The notes: generated from the letters alone by a model not told the origin. Shown: positions 21,101 to 30,380, counted from the first letter of the stretch. The stretch: 64,000 nucleotides of DNA from Aerococcaceae bacterium DSM 111020 (GCA_015863185.1 JACBXP010000009.1:1-64000), one strand, 5' to 3'. Made by a program: numbers and translations.

Positions 21101-21793
21101 AGAGGTAAAATAGACCGAATTGATACGATTCATCACCAAGATCAACAATATTTAGAAGTCATTGATTACAAATCCAGTCGTAGAAGTTTTGATTTAGTAG
21201 ATGTTTATTATGGATTAGATTTACAAATACTCGCTTATTTAGATATAGCTTTGAATAATTATTCGAATACTCAAGCTTTAGGTGGCTTTTATCAACCTAT
21301 TCGTCAGTCAACGATTGAGGGAACAGAAGAAACATTTAACCACCCAGAAGCACGTTGGCAATCCTATTTGGAGAAGAACCGGTTAGAGGGATTAGTGACG
21401 ATTGATTCAGAAACGCTGAAAGAAATTGATGAGACATTCGAATTGTCACCTAAGAGCCAAATCTTTCCAGTGAAGTTAAAGAAAGACGGAACCTTTGATG
21501 CCTATTCGAGTGCTTATTCACCCGAAGAGTTGAATGTTTTACGGCATTATGTAAGATATCTCTTCCGCCAAGCAGGTGAAGCCATGCATAATGGAAATAT
21601 TAGTCTACGGCCCTTTAGAGATGAACGCTTTACACCGTCATTGAAGTATCCATGGCGAATCATTGCTAGATTTGACCCAACATTACATTTTGATGTTTAC
21701 CGCGAAAAAGAAATTAATAAAAAGCATATTTTAGATAAAATGAAGAATGATTTAGATCAAAACAAGGAAGGAGAAGCGGATGATACCTATTAA
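18191..21793 (+). CDS. rexB: ATP-dependent exonuclease subunit RexB
   Basis: A 1200-residue subunit of the RexAB (AddAB-type) helicase-nuclease that resects double-strand breaks and recognises Chi. The C-terminal RecB-type nuclease is intact (LRGKIDRIDT and EVIDYKSSRR). Unlike Bacillus AddB, the N-terminus (LGDLSVDKKLP) has no Walker A lysine motif, and the C-terminal cysteine cluster for the iron-sulfur site is absent, as is known for RexB of lactic acid bacteria. Start is TTG 18191 with GAGGGGTGA upstream. Overlaps rexA by 14 bases. Confidence 0.93.
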   Translation: MSLQFVLGDLSVDKKLPLIQHILSIYDRNPEAIIYYIVPEHLKFDMEAFLLKMIQKERNVDRSAMINIQVASFSRLLWFLMPKKNQKSIQVTDTGLVMLVQQILHECADDLVVFRGQIKYQGFAKQLAELFNELYEGHIDTDDLSTLLDDTKGKILPDTEQHPNLQNQRIEELMMLYNKFIESVHHLNIADYQIYEDLHQYLGEIGTLPNHYFIIDHYYYFNAHQMNTVIDLALTSEHVWITLPIQAKYLSSQHYQPMFEMFKQTYHQVIQLCRQFNIPIVSDIDLDKPAFNYSDSILKIADRFKDTHLLQDQINPPTLNNASLDVELKQYDNIQSEIKHISNQIHQLVVMEGYRYQDIQVVARDLSLYQTVIPAYFKMNNIPYFYDHETAMAEHPFVQLIETICNLNTYQAQITDIISFLKSPLIKIPLQETGYQYSEDEIFDETMHRLAIFENILLKNGYYSYRFTNTSFEWFAPDDDLLYVDSLGRTTSITHHEMASYYRTFTLDNVFKAFQAFDKTLTGSEAARWLYDLVKDLNVREAMVALRDQAIEDGDVEWSRQHEQVWDVFVDLLDEFHLLFTELPIDFQAFEKLILIGLTEATYHIIPPTLDQVVVTNMESPQTHPAKICFVIGMDNQTIPKVNERPSLLSQDERLQIREQLLPHQILVDDSQMNISQELFLMYRLLLKATDKIYLSYSVGNLEAVNEISSYLNQLIQMRPLSINIVSDQNIGERSLIESDFGRYSMIRELVMRLYQYQRKYEERPSQTLIQLASLLDSYPYESRRTFQDILKAIQKTALLPTQISSEIAQELFGKNLNLSISNLEQYFQDPYSHFLVYGLRLRERELFEMDSQLSGDYFHDFMDQFIQAILQQYTRLSDLTNQEIKQLQQRINDQLLGQYKYRILESHPRFSAIHLQMNQELLRLIEILKIYDQTLQPKTLATEALFGMNPKYPLKGYSIPLNNGGRLALRGKIDRIDTIHHQDQQYLEVIDYKSSRRSFDLVDVYYGLDLQILAYLDIALNNYSNTQALGGFYQPIRQSTIEGTEETFNHPEARWQSYLEKNRLEGLVTIDSETLKEIDETFELSPKSQIFPVKLKKDGTFDAYSSAYSPEELNVLRHYVRYLFRQAGEAMHNGNISLRPFRDERFTPSLKYPWRIIARFDPTLHFDVYREKEINKKHILDKMKNDLDQNKEGEADDTY

Positions 21794-24700
21794 GCCTAAT
21801 AATTCTCCCTTTAATGATGAACAATGGCAAGCCATTCATCAAAAAGGAGGCAATATACTTGTAGCTGCTTCTGCTGGTTCTGGTAAGACAACGGTTTTGA
21901 TTGAACGGATTATTAATCAAATTATGACGGGTTATGCGGAAGTAGATGAATTACTGGTTGTTACGTTTACGGAAGCGGCCGCAAGAGAAATGAAAGAGCG
22001 TCTCGAAAAACGTTTGAAAAACGGAGTAAATCAATCTGATACTGAGGACCAATCACTGTTAATGAATCAGTTAAGAAAGCTGAATAATAGTGACATTAGG
22101 ACACTTCATAGCTTTTGTTTAAAAGTTATTCAACAATTTTTTTATGTTAAAGACATGAATCCTAATTTTGAGCTCATGACTGATGAAACACAGTTATTAC
22201 TTATTCAAAGGCAAGTCTGGGAAGACATTGTCGCCAGATTAAATCAAGATCCATCACAATGGCAAATTTATCAACGTTTATTAAGTGTCTTTGGTGACGG
22301 GCGAAGTGATGATGCTTTATTTGAAAATATCCGTCGCATTTATCTTTTTGCGATGGCAAATCCCAATCCAAGGGCATGGCTAAAGCAAAGTGTCCGTTTA
22401 TACCATGAAAATCAGAATTTTCAAGAAACGGATCTTTTTAAAGATATTTTAAAACCTTATTTGTTAGACGTAACGCATAATATTGTAATGATTTTGACTA
22501 AAGCACTAGACTTACTAAAGTCTTGTCAGTCAGACATTATAGATAAATATTATTCTGTCTTAGATAATCAAAAGCAATCAATGGAATTAATTTATCAAGC
22601 AACCATAACAGATGATTTGTCAAAAGTAATTGAACTTGTTCAAAATATTACCATCGAAACATGGCCACGAAATAATAAAAAATATGAAGATTACGAAACC
22701 ATCAATGAAATGAAGATATTGCGTGATCAAGCAAAGAAACATTCCGAAGATCAATTGAAAAATCTTTTCTCTTATGATCCTGATACGCAATGGGCCGTGG
22801 AAAATAAGAGTCTAACGATTATCGAGGATTTGGTTTCTTTAACGGGACTTTTTATGGATAAGTTTCGTGAGGAAAAGTCCAAGCGTGAATTGATGGATTA
22901 TACAGATCTTGAACACATGACTCTTTCATTATTAACGATTAAAGATAGTGAAACAGGTGAAGTGAAAGCCAGTGTAGCAGCTGAATATTATCAACAACAT
23001 TTCAAAGAAATATTAGTGGATGAGTATCAAGATATTAATGATATTCAAGGAGAAATTATTAGCTGGCTTTCTAAAGAATATGTTCCAAATAGCAATGGTA
23101 ATCTATTTTTAGTGGGAGATGTTAAGCAGTCAATTTATGGTTTTAGAATGGCGGAACCCAGTTTATTTCTCCAAAAATATCAATCCTATCAACGAGATGA
23201 AAGTAATCATTTGATTTTGCTTAATCGTAATTATCGCTCACGTCCAGAAGTCCTTGAATATACGAACTTTTTATTTGAGCGGATTATGGATGAGAAAGTT
23301 GCGGAGATGGATTATACAGAGCAAGAGTTCCTTATCCCAGGTAATCAATTATTGATTGAACAGATGCATCAATCTAAAAAAAATACCCAATTATTACTAT
23401 CAATAGATGAAGATGAACACGATGATACAGATGATGATGAATCACTGAAGCAAGTCGATAAAGAAATTCATTTAATTGCCCAAAATATTAGCGAACGGAT
23501 TGAAAATAAAGAAACAATCTATGATAAAGAATTGAAAAAACAGCGGCCCCTGACTTTTAAGGATATTACGATTCTGACATCCACAAAAAATGTATTTTTA
23601 CCCGTGCAACAAATTTTTTCTCAATACAATATCCCTATCTTGTCTCAAAAAACTGAAAATTATTTTCAGCGACAAGAAGTTCAAATAATGCTTGCCTTAT
23701 TAAAAGTAATTGACAATCCGATGCAAGACATTCCTCTTGTAGCCGTATTGCGTTCTTATTTTGTAGGATTAACAGATGATGATTTGGCAACGATTCGCGT
23801 TCATCATAAAATTGGTAATTATTATGAGGCCGTTTTAGCTTTTATTGAAGATGATAAGCTCAATATATCGGATCAATCATTAAAAACAACACTTCATCAA
23901 TTTTTGAATCAATTGAAGCAATGGCGTCAACTATTACAAACGACGCCTATTGTAGATGTTATTTGGCAAATATATTTAGAAACAAGTTATTTAGATTTTG
24001 TTGGTGGTCTGGAAAATGGGGGACAACGTCAAGCCAATTTACATGCTCTTTATCAACGTGCCGTTGATTTTTCCAATGGACAGTTTAAGAGTTTATCTGG
24101 TTTTATTCATTATATTGAACAAATTATGGAAACTGAACAAGATTTAGCTGAACCTGTTTTAATTGACTCGGATCAAAATGTTGTTCGTTTAATGACTGTT
24201 CATGCAAGTAAGGGCTTAGAGTTTCCGATTGTATATATCATGAATACAAATAAAAGATTTAATCTTAAAGATGCGCAAAATAAAATTGTCTTATCGAAAC
24301 ATTATGGCATGAGTACCGATTATTATGATATTGAAAACCATTTACAATATCACTCAATTATTAAACAAACCATGAAGTTGGAACAAATCAAAAGACTAAA
24401 AGCTGAAGAAATGCGTAAATTATATGTCGCTCTTACACGGAGTGAACAACAATTAATGATTGTAGGAACAATTAAATCGCAAGAAAAATGGGAATCAGAA
24501 ATTAATGAAATCCAAAATATTACAGCGAATGAATCCTTGTTAGCCAGTGATTCTTATCGTCGAACGGCCAATTCTTGGTTAAAATGGATTCAACAAGCGA
24601 TTGCGGTAGGAGATCATTCTCAGGGGCAAAGTTCAATGAGTTTACAAGATATTGATATTCATTTTTATACTCAAACAGCATTAACCTATGGAATGCCAGC

Positions 24701-25634
24701 TATTGACTATCATCATTCTAGGGACTCTTTTACAGACGATTTGATTCATCATTTAGATGGAACATCCTCAGAAGTTATACCTGGGATGAACACGGTAAAA
24801 AGTTTGTTAACTTATGAATATCCGTTTCAATTAGCGAATCATACATCAAGTTATCAGTCTGTATCGGAATTGAAACGTTTTTATGAAGAGCCACGGATTG
24901 AAAAATTATCTTATTATTCTGACCGTCGGATAAGTAAAGAAAATATGACTTCAGAAGAAACACCCTCGAGTATCCAAGGGATTCGCTATACAGAAGACAC
25001 CTTTAATGAACCTCGATTTATTAAGGATGAACAGATTCAAGCGACAGATCGTGGAACAATCACGCATTATTTATTACAATTACTGGATTTTTCAGCTTTC
25101 AAAGAAAGAAAGATTGAAGAAATATTCGAAGAGGAATTACAACGATTGTTATCAGAACATGCGATAACGCAAAGTGATTTATCCTTAGTAAAAAAAGAAG
25201 CATTGCTTGCGTTTCTAGAGACCCCTGTGGCTCAAATGATGATTGAAGCTTCTGAGAATCTTAAAAGAGAACATGCGTTTTCTTTCTTGATTCCAGCTCA
25301 CGAGATGTTTTATCAGCAAATACCTGAAGAGCAACTGCAAGAATTAGGAAATGATCAATTATTAATTCATGGTGTGATCGATAGTTTTATTGAATATGAC
25401 GATCACTTAGTGCTCATTGATTATAAAACAGATCAATATCGCCCATTTTTGAACGCTACTCGACAACAACAAATAGACTTAATTGAAGATACTTATCGTT
25501 TTCAAATGAGTTTATATCGAGAAGCCTTAAGGGTCGCTAAAAATAAACCAGTTACTGAAACATATTTAGTGTTATTGGATTTTCAAGAAGTCATTAATTT
25601 AACCGAATTTTATGATTTTAATCATGTGAAATGA
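21780..25634 (+). CDS. rexA: ATP-dependent helicase/nuclease subunit RexA
   Basis: A 1284-residue UvrD/Rep-type helicase with a C-terminal nuclease, partner of RexB. Walker A is AASAGSGKTTVL; Walker B region ILVDEYQDIND; motif IV LNRNYRSRPEVL; motif V TVHASKGLEFPIVY; motif VI YVALTRSEQQL. The nuclease active site reads GVIDSFIEYDDHLVLIDYKT. AAGGAG inside the end of rexB serves the ATG at 21780, so the two are translationally coupled. Confidence 0.96.
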   Translation: MIPIKPNNSPFNDEQWQAIHQKGGNILVAASAGSGKTTVLIERIINQIMTGYAEVDELLVVTFTEAAAREMKERLEKRLKNGVNQSDTEDQSLLMNQLRKLNNSDIRTLHSFCLKVIQQFFYVKDMNPNFELMTDETQLLLIQRQVWEDIVARLNQDPSQWQIYQRLLSVFGDGRSDDALFENIRRIYLFAMANPNPRAWLKQSVRLYHENQNFQETDLFKDILKPYLLDVTHNIVMILTKALDLLKSCQSDIIDKYYSVLDNQKQSMELIYQATITDDLSKVIELVQNITIETWPRNNKKYEDYETINEMKILRDQAKKHSEDQLKNLFSYDPDTQWAVENKSLTIIEDLVSLTGLFMDKFREEKSKRELMDYTDLEHMTLSLLTIKDSETGEVKASVAAEYYQQHFKEILVDEYQDINDIQGEIISWLSKEYVPNSNGNLFLVGDVKQSIYGFRMAEPSLFLQKYQSYQRDESNHLILLNRNYRSRPEVLEYTNFLFERIMDEKVAEMDYTEQEFLIPGNQLLIEQMHQSKKNTQLLLSIDEDEHDDTDDDESLKQVDKEIHLIAQNISERIENKETIYDKELKKQRPLTFKDITILTSTKNVFLPVQQIFSQYNIPILSQKTENYFQRQEVQIMLALLKVIDNPMQDIPLVAVLRSYFVGLTDDDLATIRVHHKIGNYYEAVLAFIEDDKLNISDQSLKTTLHQFLNQLKQWRQLLQTTPIVDVIWQIYLETSYLDFVGGLENGGQRQANLHALYQRAVDFSNGQFKSLSGFIHYIEQIMETEQDLAEPVLIDSDQNVVRLMTVHASKGLEFPIVYIMNTNKRFNLKDAQNKIVLSKHYGMSTDYYDIENHLQYHSIIKQTMKLEQIKRLKAEEMRKLYVALTRSEQQLMIVGTIKSQEKWESEINEIQNITANESLLASDSYRRTANSWLKWIQQAIAVGDHSQGQSSMSLQDIDIHFYTQTALTYGMPAIDYHHSRDSFTDDLIHHLDGTSSEVIPGMNTVKSLLTYEYPFQLANHTSSYQSVSELKRFYEEPRIEKLSYYSDRRISKENMTSEETPSSIQGIRYTEDTFNEPRFIKDEQIQATDRGTITHYLLQLLDFSAFKERKIEEIFEEELQRLLSEHAITQSDLSLVKKEALLAFLETPVAQMMIEASENLKREHAFSFLIPAHEMFYQQIPEEQLQELGNDQLLIHGVIDSFIEYDDHLVLIDYKTDQYRPFLNATRQQQIDLIEDTYRFQMSLYREALRVAKNKPVTETYLVLLDFQEVINLTEFYDFNHVK

Positions 25635-25664
25635 TATGGAATAATTGAAACATCTCATCATAAC

Positions 25665-25710
25665 AAAAAGCCACCATCTATTATGAATAATAGATGGTGG
25701 TTATTTATAT
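25665..25710. terminator. Bidirectional terminator between rexA and the minus-strand lipoprotein gene
   Basis: CCACCATCTATTA (25671-25683) and TAATAGATGGTGG (25688-25700) form a perfect 13-bp stem with TGAA loop. The upstream AACAAAAAG provides a T run for the minus strand and TTATTT follows on the plus strand. Confidence 0.88.
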
Positions 25711-27114
25711 TTATTCTGGTTGAGATTCTGAGGATTCGAATTCTTCTTCAAATCCAAGTGTCTGATCTATTTCAGGTGTATAGTCAACCCCTTCGGTGTA
25801 ATAGCCACCTGCATTCCATAAGAGGAATTCATTGATCCCATGAGCTGCTAATGCATTGATTTGTGCTTGAACTTCTTCAGGACCATACTCTTGATAGGTA
25901 CCCGGTGGTAAAAATGAATCAGTAAAGTCTTGCAACCAAGGTCTTGTATTGACATCATTTTCTACTTCCGTAAGAATATTCTTTTCAGCATACATATAGT
26001 TATCAACGACTTCATACGGGAATAAGTCTGGGTAAGTAAGACCAAAGAATGATTCTCCCCAATGCGAAGGGTAGATCATTGCTGACACGGTATCAACTTG
26101 TTCAGCCATTTGAGCGAAGTTTTGACCAATACCACGTACATCATATGTATCCCCAGCAACGGTAGTATAACCGAAAATATCGGCACTGATTTCAACACCA
26201 TAGGGTGCTAGAGCTTGTTGTGAGTATGCTAGAAAATCATTGATGGCAGCAACGCGTTCATAACCTTCAGCTTCTGGATCATTTGAGACAAATTTCTCAT
26301 AATAACCAATTTCATATTCTAAATCGCCAGCCCATTCGAAGAATCCTTCTGGAAAACGAACATAGTCAAATTGAATATCTTTGAAGCCCATTTTTGCAGC
26401 TTCTTCGGCAACATCTAAAACATAATCCCATGTTTCATGCATGAAAGGATTCAAAAACTGAGCGCCATTAGCATCTGACCAAATCTCATTGGTTTCTGGG
26501 TCAATAAAACTTAAATCAGGTCGTTGATCTGATAGGAGGTTATCTTTAAATGTCGTAATCCGTGCAATAGGATAAATTTGATTTTCTTCCAATACTTCCA
26601 TAATTGCTCGATAGTCTACTTCTTCAATGGTGTTTTCTTGAACAAGGGGATTATCTGATTCATTGGGTGGAATAATATGTCCCCAATCATCTTTGAAGTC
26701 AATAACAACAGCATTTAAATCCGTAGAATTGATATAATTAACGATGGATTCAAAATATTCAGGATCAGCAACATTTTGTGCGGTCAAATAAACACCCCGT
26801 ACGCCATCTTCAGGATATGGAATATCAACACCCGTGTCATAGTATAAAGATTGCGGTAAGTTTTCTGGTTCATTAAGATAACTTTTTTGTGACAGTGTTA
26901 TATTCTCATATCGAGCAGTATCCTGTGTTGCCTGACGACCATGAAATTCATCAACTGCTTCTTGATCGTATTTATAAGTAATATCTTCAGCCACATCTGT
27001 AGGATTTTCAGTGTTTTCATCATTTGTTTCTTGACAGGCACTTAAAATGAATAGGGCAGAAAGTATTAAGGCAATATGTTTAAAATGTTTGGTATAATTT
27101 TTTTCTATTATCAT
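25711..27114 (-). CDS. Putative glycoside hydrolase lipoprotein (DUF4015)
   Basis: A 467-residue lipoprotein: the N-terminal hydrophobic segment ends in lipobox LSAC (Cys27), then an acidic linker. The rest matches the DUF4015 putative glycoside hydrolase family (TIM-barrel like): VRGVYLTAQNVADPEYF, VVIDFKDDWGHI, FKDIQFDYVRFPEG and MIYPSHWG. Acidic residues in the strand ends are candidates for catalysis. Substrate is unknown; surface location suggests cell wall or exopolysaccharide. GAGGAG lies before ATG 27114. Second gene of a two-lipoprotein minus-strand unit, 12 bases after the YkyA-like gene. Confidence 0.85.
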   Translation of the reverse strand: MIIEKNYTKHFKHIALILSALFILSACQETNDENTENPTDVAEDITYKYDQEAVDEFHGRQATQDTARYENITLSQKSYLNEPENLPQSLYYDTGVDIPYPEDGVRGVYLTAQNVADPEYFESIVNYINSTDLNAVVIDFKDDWGHIIPPNESDNPLVQENTIEEVDYRAIMEVLEENQIYPIARITTFKDNLLSDQRPDLSFIDPETNEIWSDANGAQFLNPFMHETWDYVLDVAEEAAKMGFKDIQFDYVRFPEGFFEWAGDLEYEIGYYEKFVSNDPEAEGYERVAAINDFLAYSQQALAPYGVEISADIFGYTTVAGDTYDVRGIGQNFAQMAEQVDTVSAMIYPSHWGESFFGLTYPDLFPYEVVDNYMYAEKNILTEVENDVNTRPWLQDFTDSFLPPGTYQEYGPEEVQAQINALAAHGINEFLLWNAGGYYTEGVDYTPEIDQTLGFEEEFESSESQPE

Positions 27115-27126
27115 AGGAACTCCTCA

Positions 27127-27765
27127 CTAACTCGCTTCTTGAATATTAGCTAAATGGACTTTTAAATTGATGAGAATCGTATTGATTGGCTCAACTAATT
27201 CAATAACTTTTTCAAGATTCATTTGATTGTTAGTGGTTAACACACTTATCTTATCAAACAAGTTAAAGAATTGAGTATAATCTAGATCAGGATTAGCCAT
27301 TGATTGATATAATTGTTTTTCAGTAGTAAGATTAGCTTGATAATCAGTTGTATACACTTCTAAATGATTAACAAATCCTTCCATTAATTGATCTACTTGT
27401 TGAACCTGATCACTTGGCAATTCATTGCGTTCAGCTTGAACTTTAATTTCATCACGTAAATCAGCTAATGTATTACGATGCTCGTCTAATTTTTTCATTA
27501 GTTCCTGTCGTGTCTGAATATTTTGATAAATCGAAGCTTCTTCGTTAGCGAAAGCTTGCAATTCTTGTTCCGAATTGATCATCGATTCAAATTGTTGTTG
27601 CAATTCTTGTTCATTAAATTGAATCTCACTGATAACATTGATGACATTCGTCATATTGTCCTGAATCAATGTTATCGTACGATCGGAACGTTCTACGGAT
27701 TGACTACATCCAACGATCAATAACATGACTAGGAAAAGTGAGAGGCTTTTTATTAATTTTTTCAT
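27127..27765 (-). CDS. YkyA-like putative cell-wall-binding lipoprotein
   Basis: A 212-residue lipoprotein with signal MKKLIKSLSLFLVMLLIVGC and lipid-accepting Cys20. The mature part is a largely alpha-helical, Gln/Glu/Leu-rich chain with predicted coiled coils, matching the YkyA (PF10368) family. Function is unknown. It diverges from lspA, whose product would process both lipoproteins of this unit. Confidence 0.8.
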   Translation of the reverse strand: MKKLIKSLSLFLVMLLIVGCSQSVERSDRTITLIQDNMTNVINVISEIQFNEQELQQQFESMINSEQELQAFANEEASIYQNIQTRQELMKKLDEHRNTLADLRDEIKVQAERNELPSDQVQQVDQLMEGFVNHLEVYTTDYQANLTTEKQLYQSMANPDLDYTQFFNLFDKISVLTTNNQMNLEKVIELVEPINTILINLKVHLANIQEAS

Positions 27766-27881
27766 AATAGCTCCTTTATCACCGGATTGTTGTTTTTCTA
27801 TAACTCAAACTAGTATATAATATAAATATTATCAATTCAATTCTTTTACAGAAAATCAAAAAAATAAAGGGGTTTCAATGC

Positions 27882-28340
27882 ATGATTATCACATTCATAA
27901 CAATTATTTTGTTAATATTTTGTGATCAATATCTTAAATATTATGTCGCAACACACTTTGAATTGTATCAGACAAAACCGATCATTGATGGTATTTTAAA
28001 TTTCACCTATATTCATAATGATGGTGCTGGATGGGGAATTTTTGCAGGTCAGCGTCTTTTTTTTATTGTTGTGACGGTGCTTATTATCATTTATTTATTT
28101 TATATTTTGATGAAACAGCGTCATCAAAAATGGTACAAACTTATATGGATAGGATTTATTTTGGCGGGTGCTTTTGGAAATCTCATTGATCGTATCCTTT
28201 TAGGATATGTGATTGATATGTTTGACTTAGCATTCATTCAATTTCCAATTTTCAATATTGCAGATGTGGCTTTGACCGTCGGAATAATTGGTTTATTCAT
28301 TGTTACTATTTTATCACCAGAAGAGGAGAGTCTCATTTGA
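27882..28340 (+). CDS. lspA: Lipoprotein signal peptidase (signal peptidase II)
   Basis: A 152-residue, four-helix membrane aspartyl peptidase that cleaves prolipoproteins after lipid attachment. Conserved HNDGAGWGIF, and GNLIDRILLGYVIDMFD with the two catalytic Asp residues. ATG 27882 is chosen over the out-of-frame ATG 27878; AAAGGGG at 27866-27872 serves it. A TATAAT at 27816-27821 lies in the divergent upstream region. Overlaps the next gene by TTGA. Confidence 0.95.
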   Translation: MIITFITIILLIFCDQYLKYYVATHFELYQTKPIIDGILNFTYIHNDGAGWGIFAGQRLFFIVVTVLIIIYLFYILMKQRHQKWYKLIWIGFILAGAFGNLIDRILLGYVIDMFDLAFIQFPIFNIADVALTVGIIGLFIVTILSPEEESLI

Positions 28341-29272
28341 AACAAGAAACAATAGAACTGAAATTAGATGGACAACAGGGAAGGTTGGATAAAGTATTGA
28401 GTATTGAGCTAACTGATTATAGCCGTACTCAGATTCAACAATTAATAAAAGAAGAAAAGGTGTTAGTGGATCAAAAAATCGAAAAAGCAAACTATAAATT
28501 AAATGGTACTGAACGAATTGAAATCACTATTCCTGAACCAGAGGTAACGACTATTGAAGCTGAAAATATCCCATTAGACATTGTTTATGAGGATGATGAT
28601 GTATTAGTCATCAACAAAGCAGCTGGAATTGTTGTTCACCCTTCAAAAGGACATAGAAATGGGACGATTGTAAATGGCCTTGTTCATTATTTAGGGAGCA
28701 ATCTATCAGATAGAGAATCGATGGTGCGTCCAGGTATTGTTCATCGTATTGATAAGGATACGAGCGGTTTGATGATTGTCGCGAAAAATGATTTCACACA
28801 TCAAGCATTAAGTGAGCAGTTAATGGATCGTAGTTTAGGGCGTACCTACTTGGCAATCGTGAACGGACCGATAGAAATTCCTCAGGGAATTATCGAAGTA
28901 CCTATTGGTCGTGACATTCATCATCGAACCAGATTTTCAGTGACTGAATCTGGAAAAGCTGCCTATACAATCTATGAAGTCATTGAAAATTATAAACAAG
29001 CAGCATTGGTAAAAGCCGAATTAAAAACAGGCCGCACGCACCAAATACGCGTCCATTTTGAATATATTGGACATCCTATCGTTGGTGACCCAATATATCG
29101 GACCGGTCTAGCTGAGATGAGAGGGTCGATAGTTAAAGAATCTTCAGGACAATATTTGCATGCGAGTGAATTGCATTTTATTCATCCTAGAACACATGAA
29201 GAAATCTCTTTAAATGCTCCCATGCCTCCTAAATTTATTGATTTAATTAATCGCTTAGAAAAAATAGAATAA
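28337..29272 (+). CDS. RluD-family 23S rRNA pseudouridine synthase (YlyB-like)
   Basis: A 311-residue RluA/RluD-type pseudouridine synthase. An N-terminal S4 RNA-binding domain (about 15-75) is followed by the catalytic domain with HRIDKDTSGLMIVAK, whose Asp is the catalytic residue, and KTGRTHQIRVHFEYIGHPI. Start is TTG 28337 overlapping the lspA stop; GAGGAGAG lies upstream. The lspA-ylyB pair is conserved in Firmicutes. Exact target uridines cannot be read from sequence. Confidence 0.93.
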   Translation: MKQETIELKLDGQQGRLDKVLSIELTDYSRTQIQQLIKEEKVLVDQKIEKANYKLNGTERIEITIPEPEVTTIEAENIPLDIVYEDDDVLVINKAAGIVVHPSKGHRNGTIVNGLVHYLGSNLSDRESMVRPGIVHRIDKDTSGLMIVAKNDFTHQALSEQLMDRSLGRTYLAIVNGPIEIPQGIIEVPIGRDIHHRTRFSVTESGKAAYTIYEVIENYKQAALVKAELKTGRTHQIRVHFEYIGHPIVGDPIYRTGLAEMRGSIVKESSGQYLHASELHFIHPRTHEEISLNAPMPPKFIDLINRLEKIE

Positions 29273-29345
29273 AAAAGGTTTTTTCTTGAAATAGTATATG
29301 AAAACTTGATAAGATAGGTATAATACCTATCCGTAGGAGGCAATT

Positions 29346-30041
29346 ATGTCTGAAAATTCCAAAATTTTACAAAAAATAAAAAATCTGTTGTCTTTGGCTG
29401 AGGATGGAAATAATGACGAAGAGAGCCAAACAGCGTTATTAATGGCTCAAAAACTTATGTTAAAATACAAAATTTCTCAAGACCAATTAGATGAAAGTCA
29501 TGATAAAAAGATTATCATCAAATCACTTTCAATCTATAAGCGCATTTATTGGTGGGAAAAAGTATTAGTGCAAATTATTGCTGATAATTTTCGTGTATTA
29601 TTTTATATTCAAAGCAATCGATTACCTCATCAAAAAAGTGTGAAACGAAAATTAGTATTGATGGGGTATCCTGAGGATGTCGAACTAGCATATGAAGTCT
29701 TTCATCTTGCCGCCGATGCGATGAAATTTTATGGGTCTAAATACATCGAAAACGCAAAAGATTCAAATGAATCAGCAGCTAGTTTAAGAAAATCGTACTA
29801 TCAAGGTTTTCTTGATGGCTTAGAAACAAAATATAAGAAACAACGTGAGGAAATGATTGCGGAAAATGAAAAATATGCCTTGATTATTCAAACGCCAGAT
29901 GATGTAAAATCAAAATTTAACAAAGAAATCAATGGTCATTTAGCATTCAAGCTTGACGAAGTAAATGTCAAATCGGAATCTTATCTTAGTGGTTATGATA
30001 GAGGGCAATCAATCAGTTTAGAAACTAAATACTTGAAATAG
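29346..30041 (+). CDS. DUF2786 domain protein
   Basis: A 231-residue protein whose first 50 residues carry the DUF2786 signature (ILQKIKNLLSLAEDG...ALLMAQKLMLKY). The remainder contains IYWWEKVLVQIIADNFRV and a mixed charged helical region. Related proteins occur in phages and on bacterial chromosomes; no function is established. Start ATG 29346 has GTAGGAGG upstream. A 15-bp hairpin begins at its stop codon. Confidence 0.8.
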   Translation: MSENSKILQKIKNLLSLAEDGNNDEESQTALLMAQKLMLKYKISQDQLDESHDKKIIIKSLSIYKRIYWWEKVLVQIIADNFRVLFYIQSNRLPHQKSVKRKLVLMGYPEDVELAYEVFHLAADAMKFYGSKYIENAKDSNESAASLRKSYYQGFLDGLETKYKKQREEMIAENEKYALIIQTPDDVKSKFNKEINGHLAFKLDEVNVKSESYLSGYDRGQSISLETKYLK

Positions 30042-30075
30042 AAATAGTCGAATTCTACGAGAATTCGACTATTTC
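30041..30075. repeat. Perfect 15-bp inverted repeat at the end of the DUF2786 gene
   Basis: GAAATAGTCGAATTC (30041-30055), loop TACGA, GAATTCGACTATTTC (30061-30075). No T run follows on either strand, so it is a poor intrinsic terminator. It could be an RNA-processing or stability element, or a weak terminator. Confidence 0.7.
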
Positions 30076-30095
30076 CATGAATTAGGAGTGAGTGT

Positions 30096-30380
30096 TTGAT
30101 TGTAGGAATCACAAAATTAAAGTTTCGCATTCAAGCTTTTTCTTTGAAAGAGAAACGACAATTATCTAAAAGCTTAATACAACGCGTTCAACACAAGTAT
30201 TCTGTCAGTATAGCAGAAACTTCAGAGCAAGATCACTTAGGATTGTTAGAAATTGGTATAGCAATTGTATCGAATGAACGACTGCATATTGAACGGAAAC
30301 AAAACAAAATTCTAAATTATATCGAAGCACATTATGACGTAGAGATGTTTGATCAAATAGTAGAATATGTCTACGTTTAA
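30096..30380 (+). CDS. ylxP: YlxP-like DUF503 protein
   Basis: A 94-residue DUF503 protein: IVGITKLKFRIQAFSLKEKR and SVSIAETSEQDHLG are typical. In most Firmicutes ylxP sits between infB and rbfA; here it is isolated about 23 kb away. Start TTG 30096 has AGGAGTGAG upstream. Function unknown, with links to ribosome biogenesis inferred from usual context. Confidence 0.87.
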   Translation: MIVGITKLKFRIQAFSLKEKRQLSKSLIQRVQHKYSVSIAETSEQDHLGLLEIGIAIVSNERLHIERKQNKILNYIEAHYDVEMFDQIVEYVYV

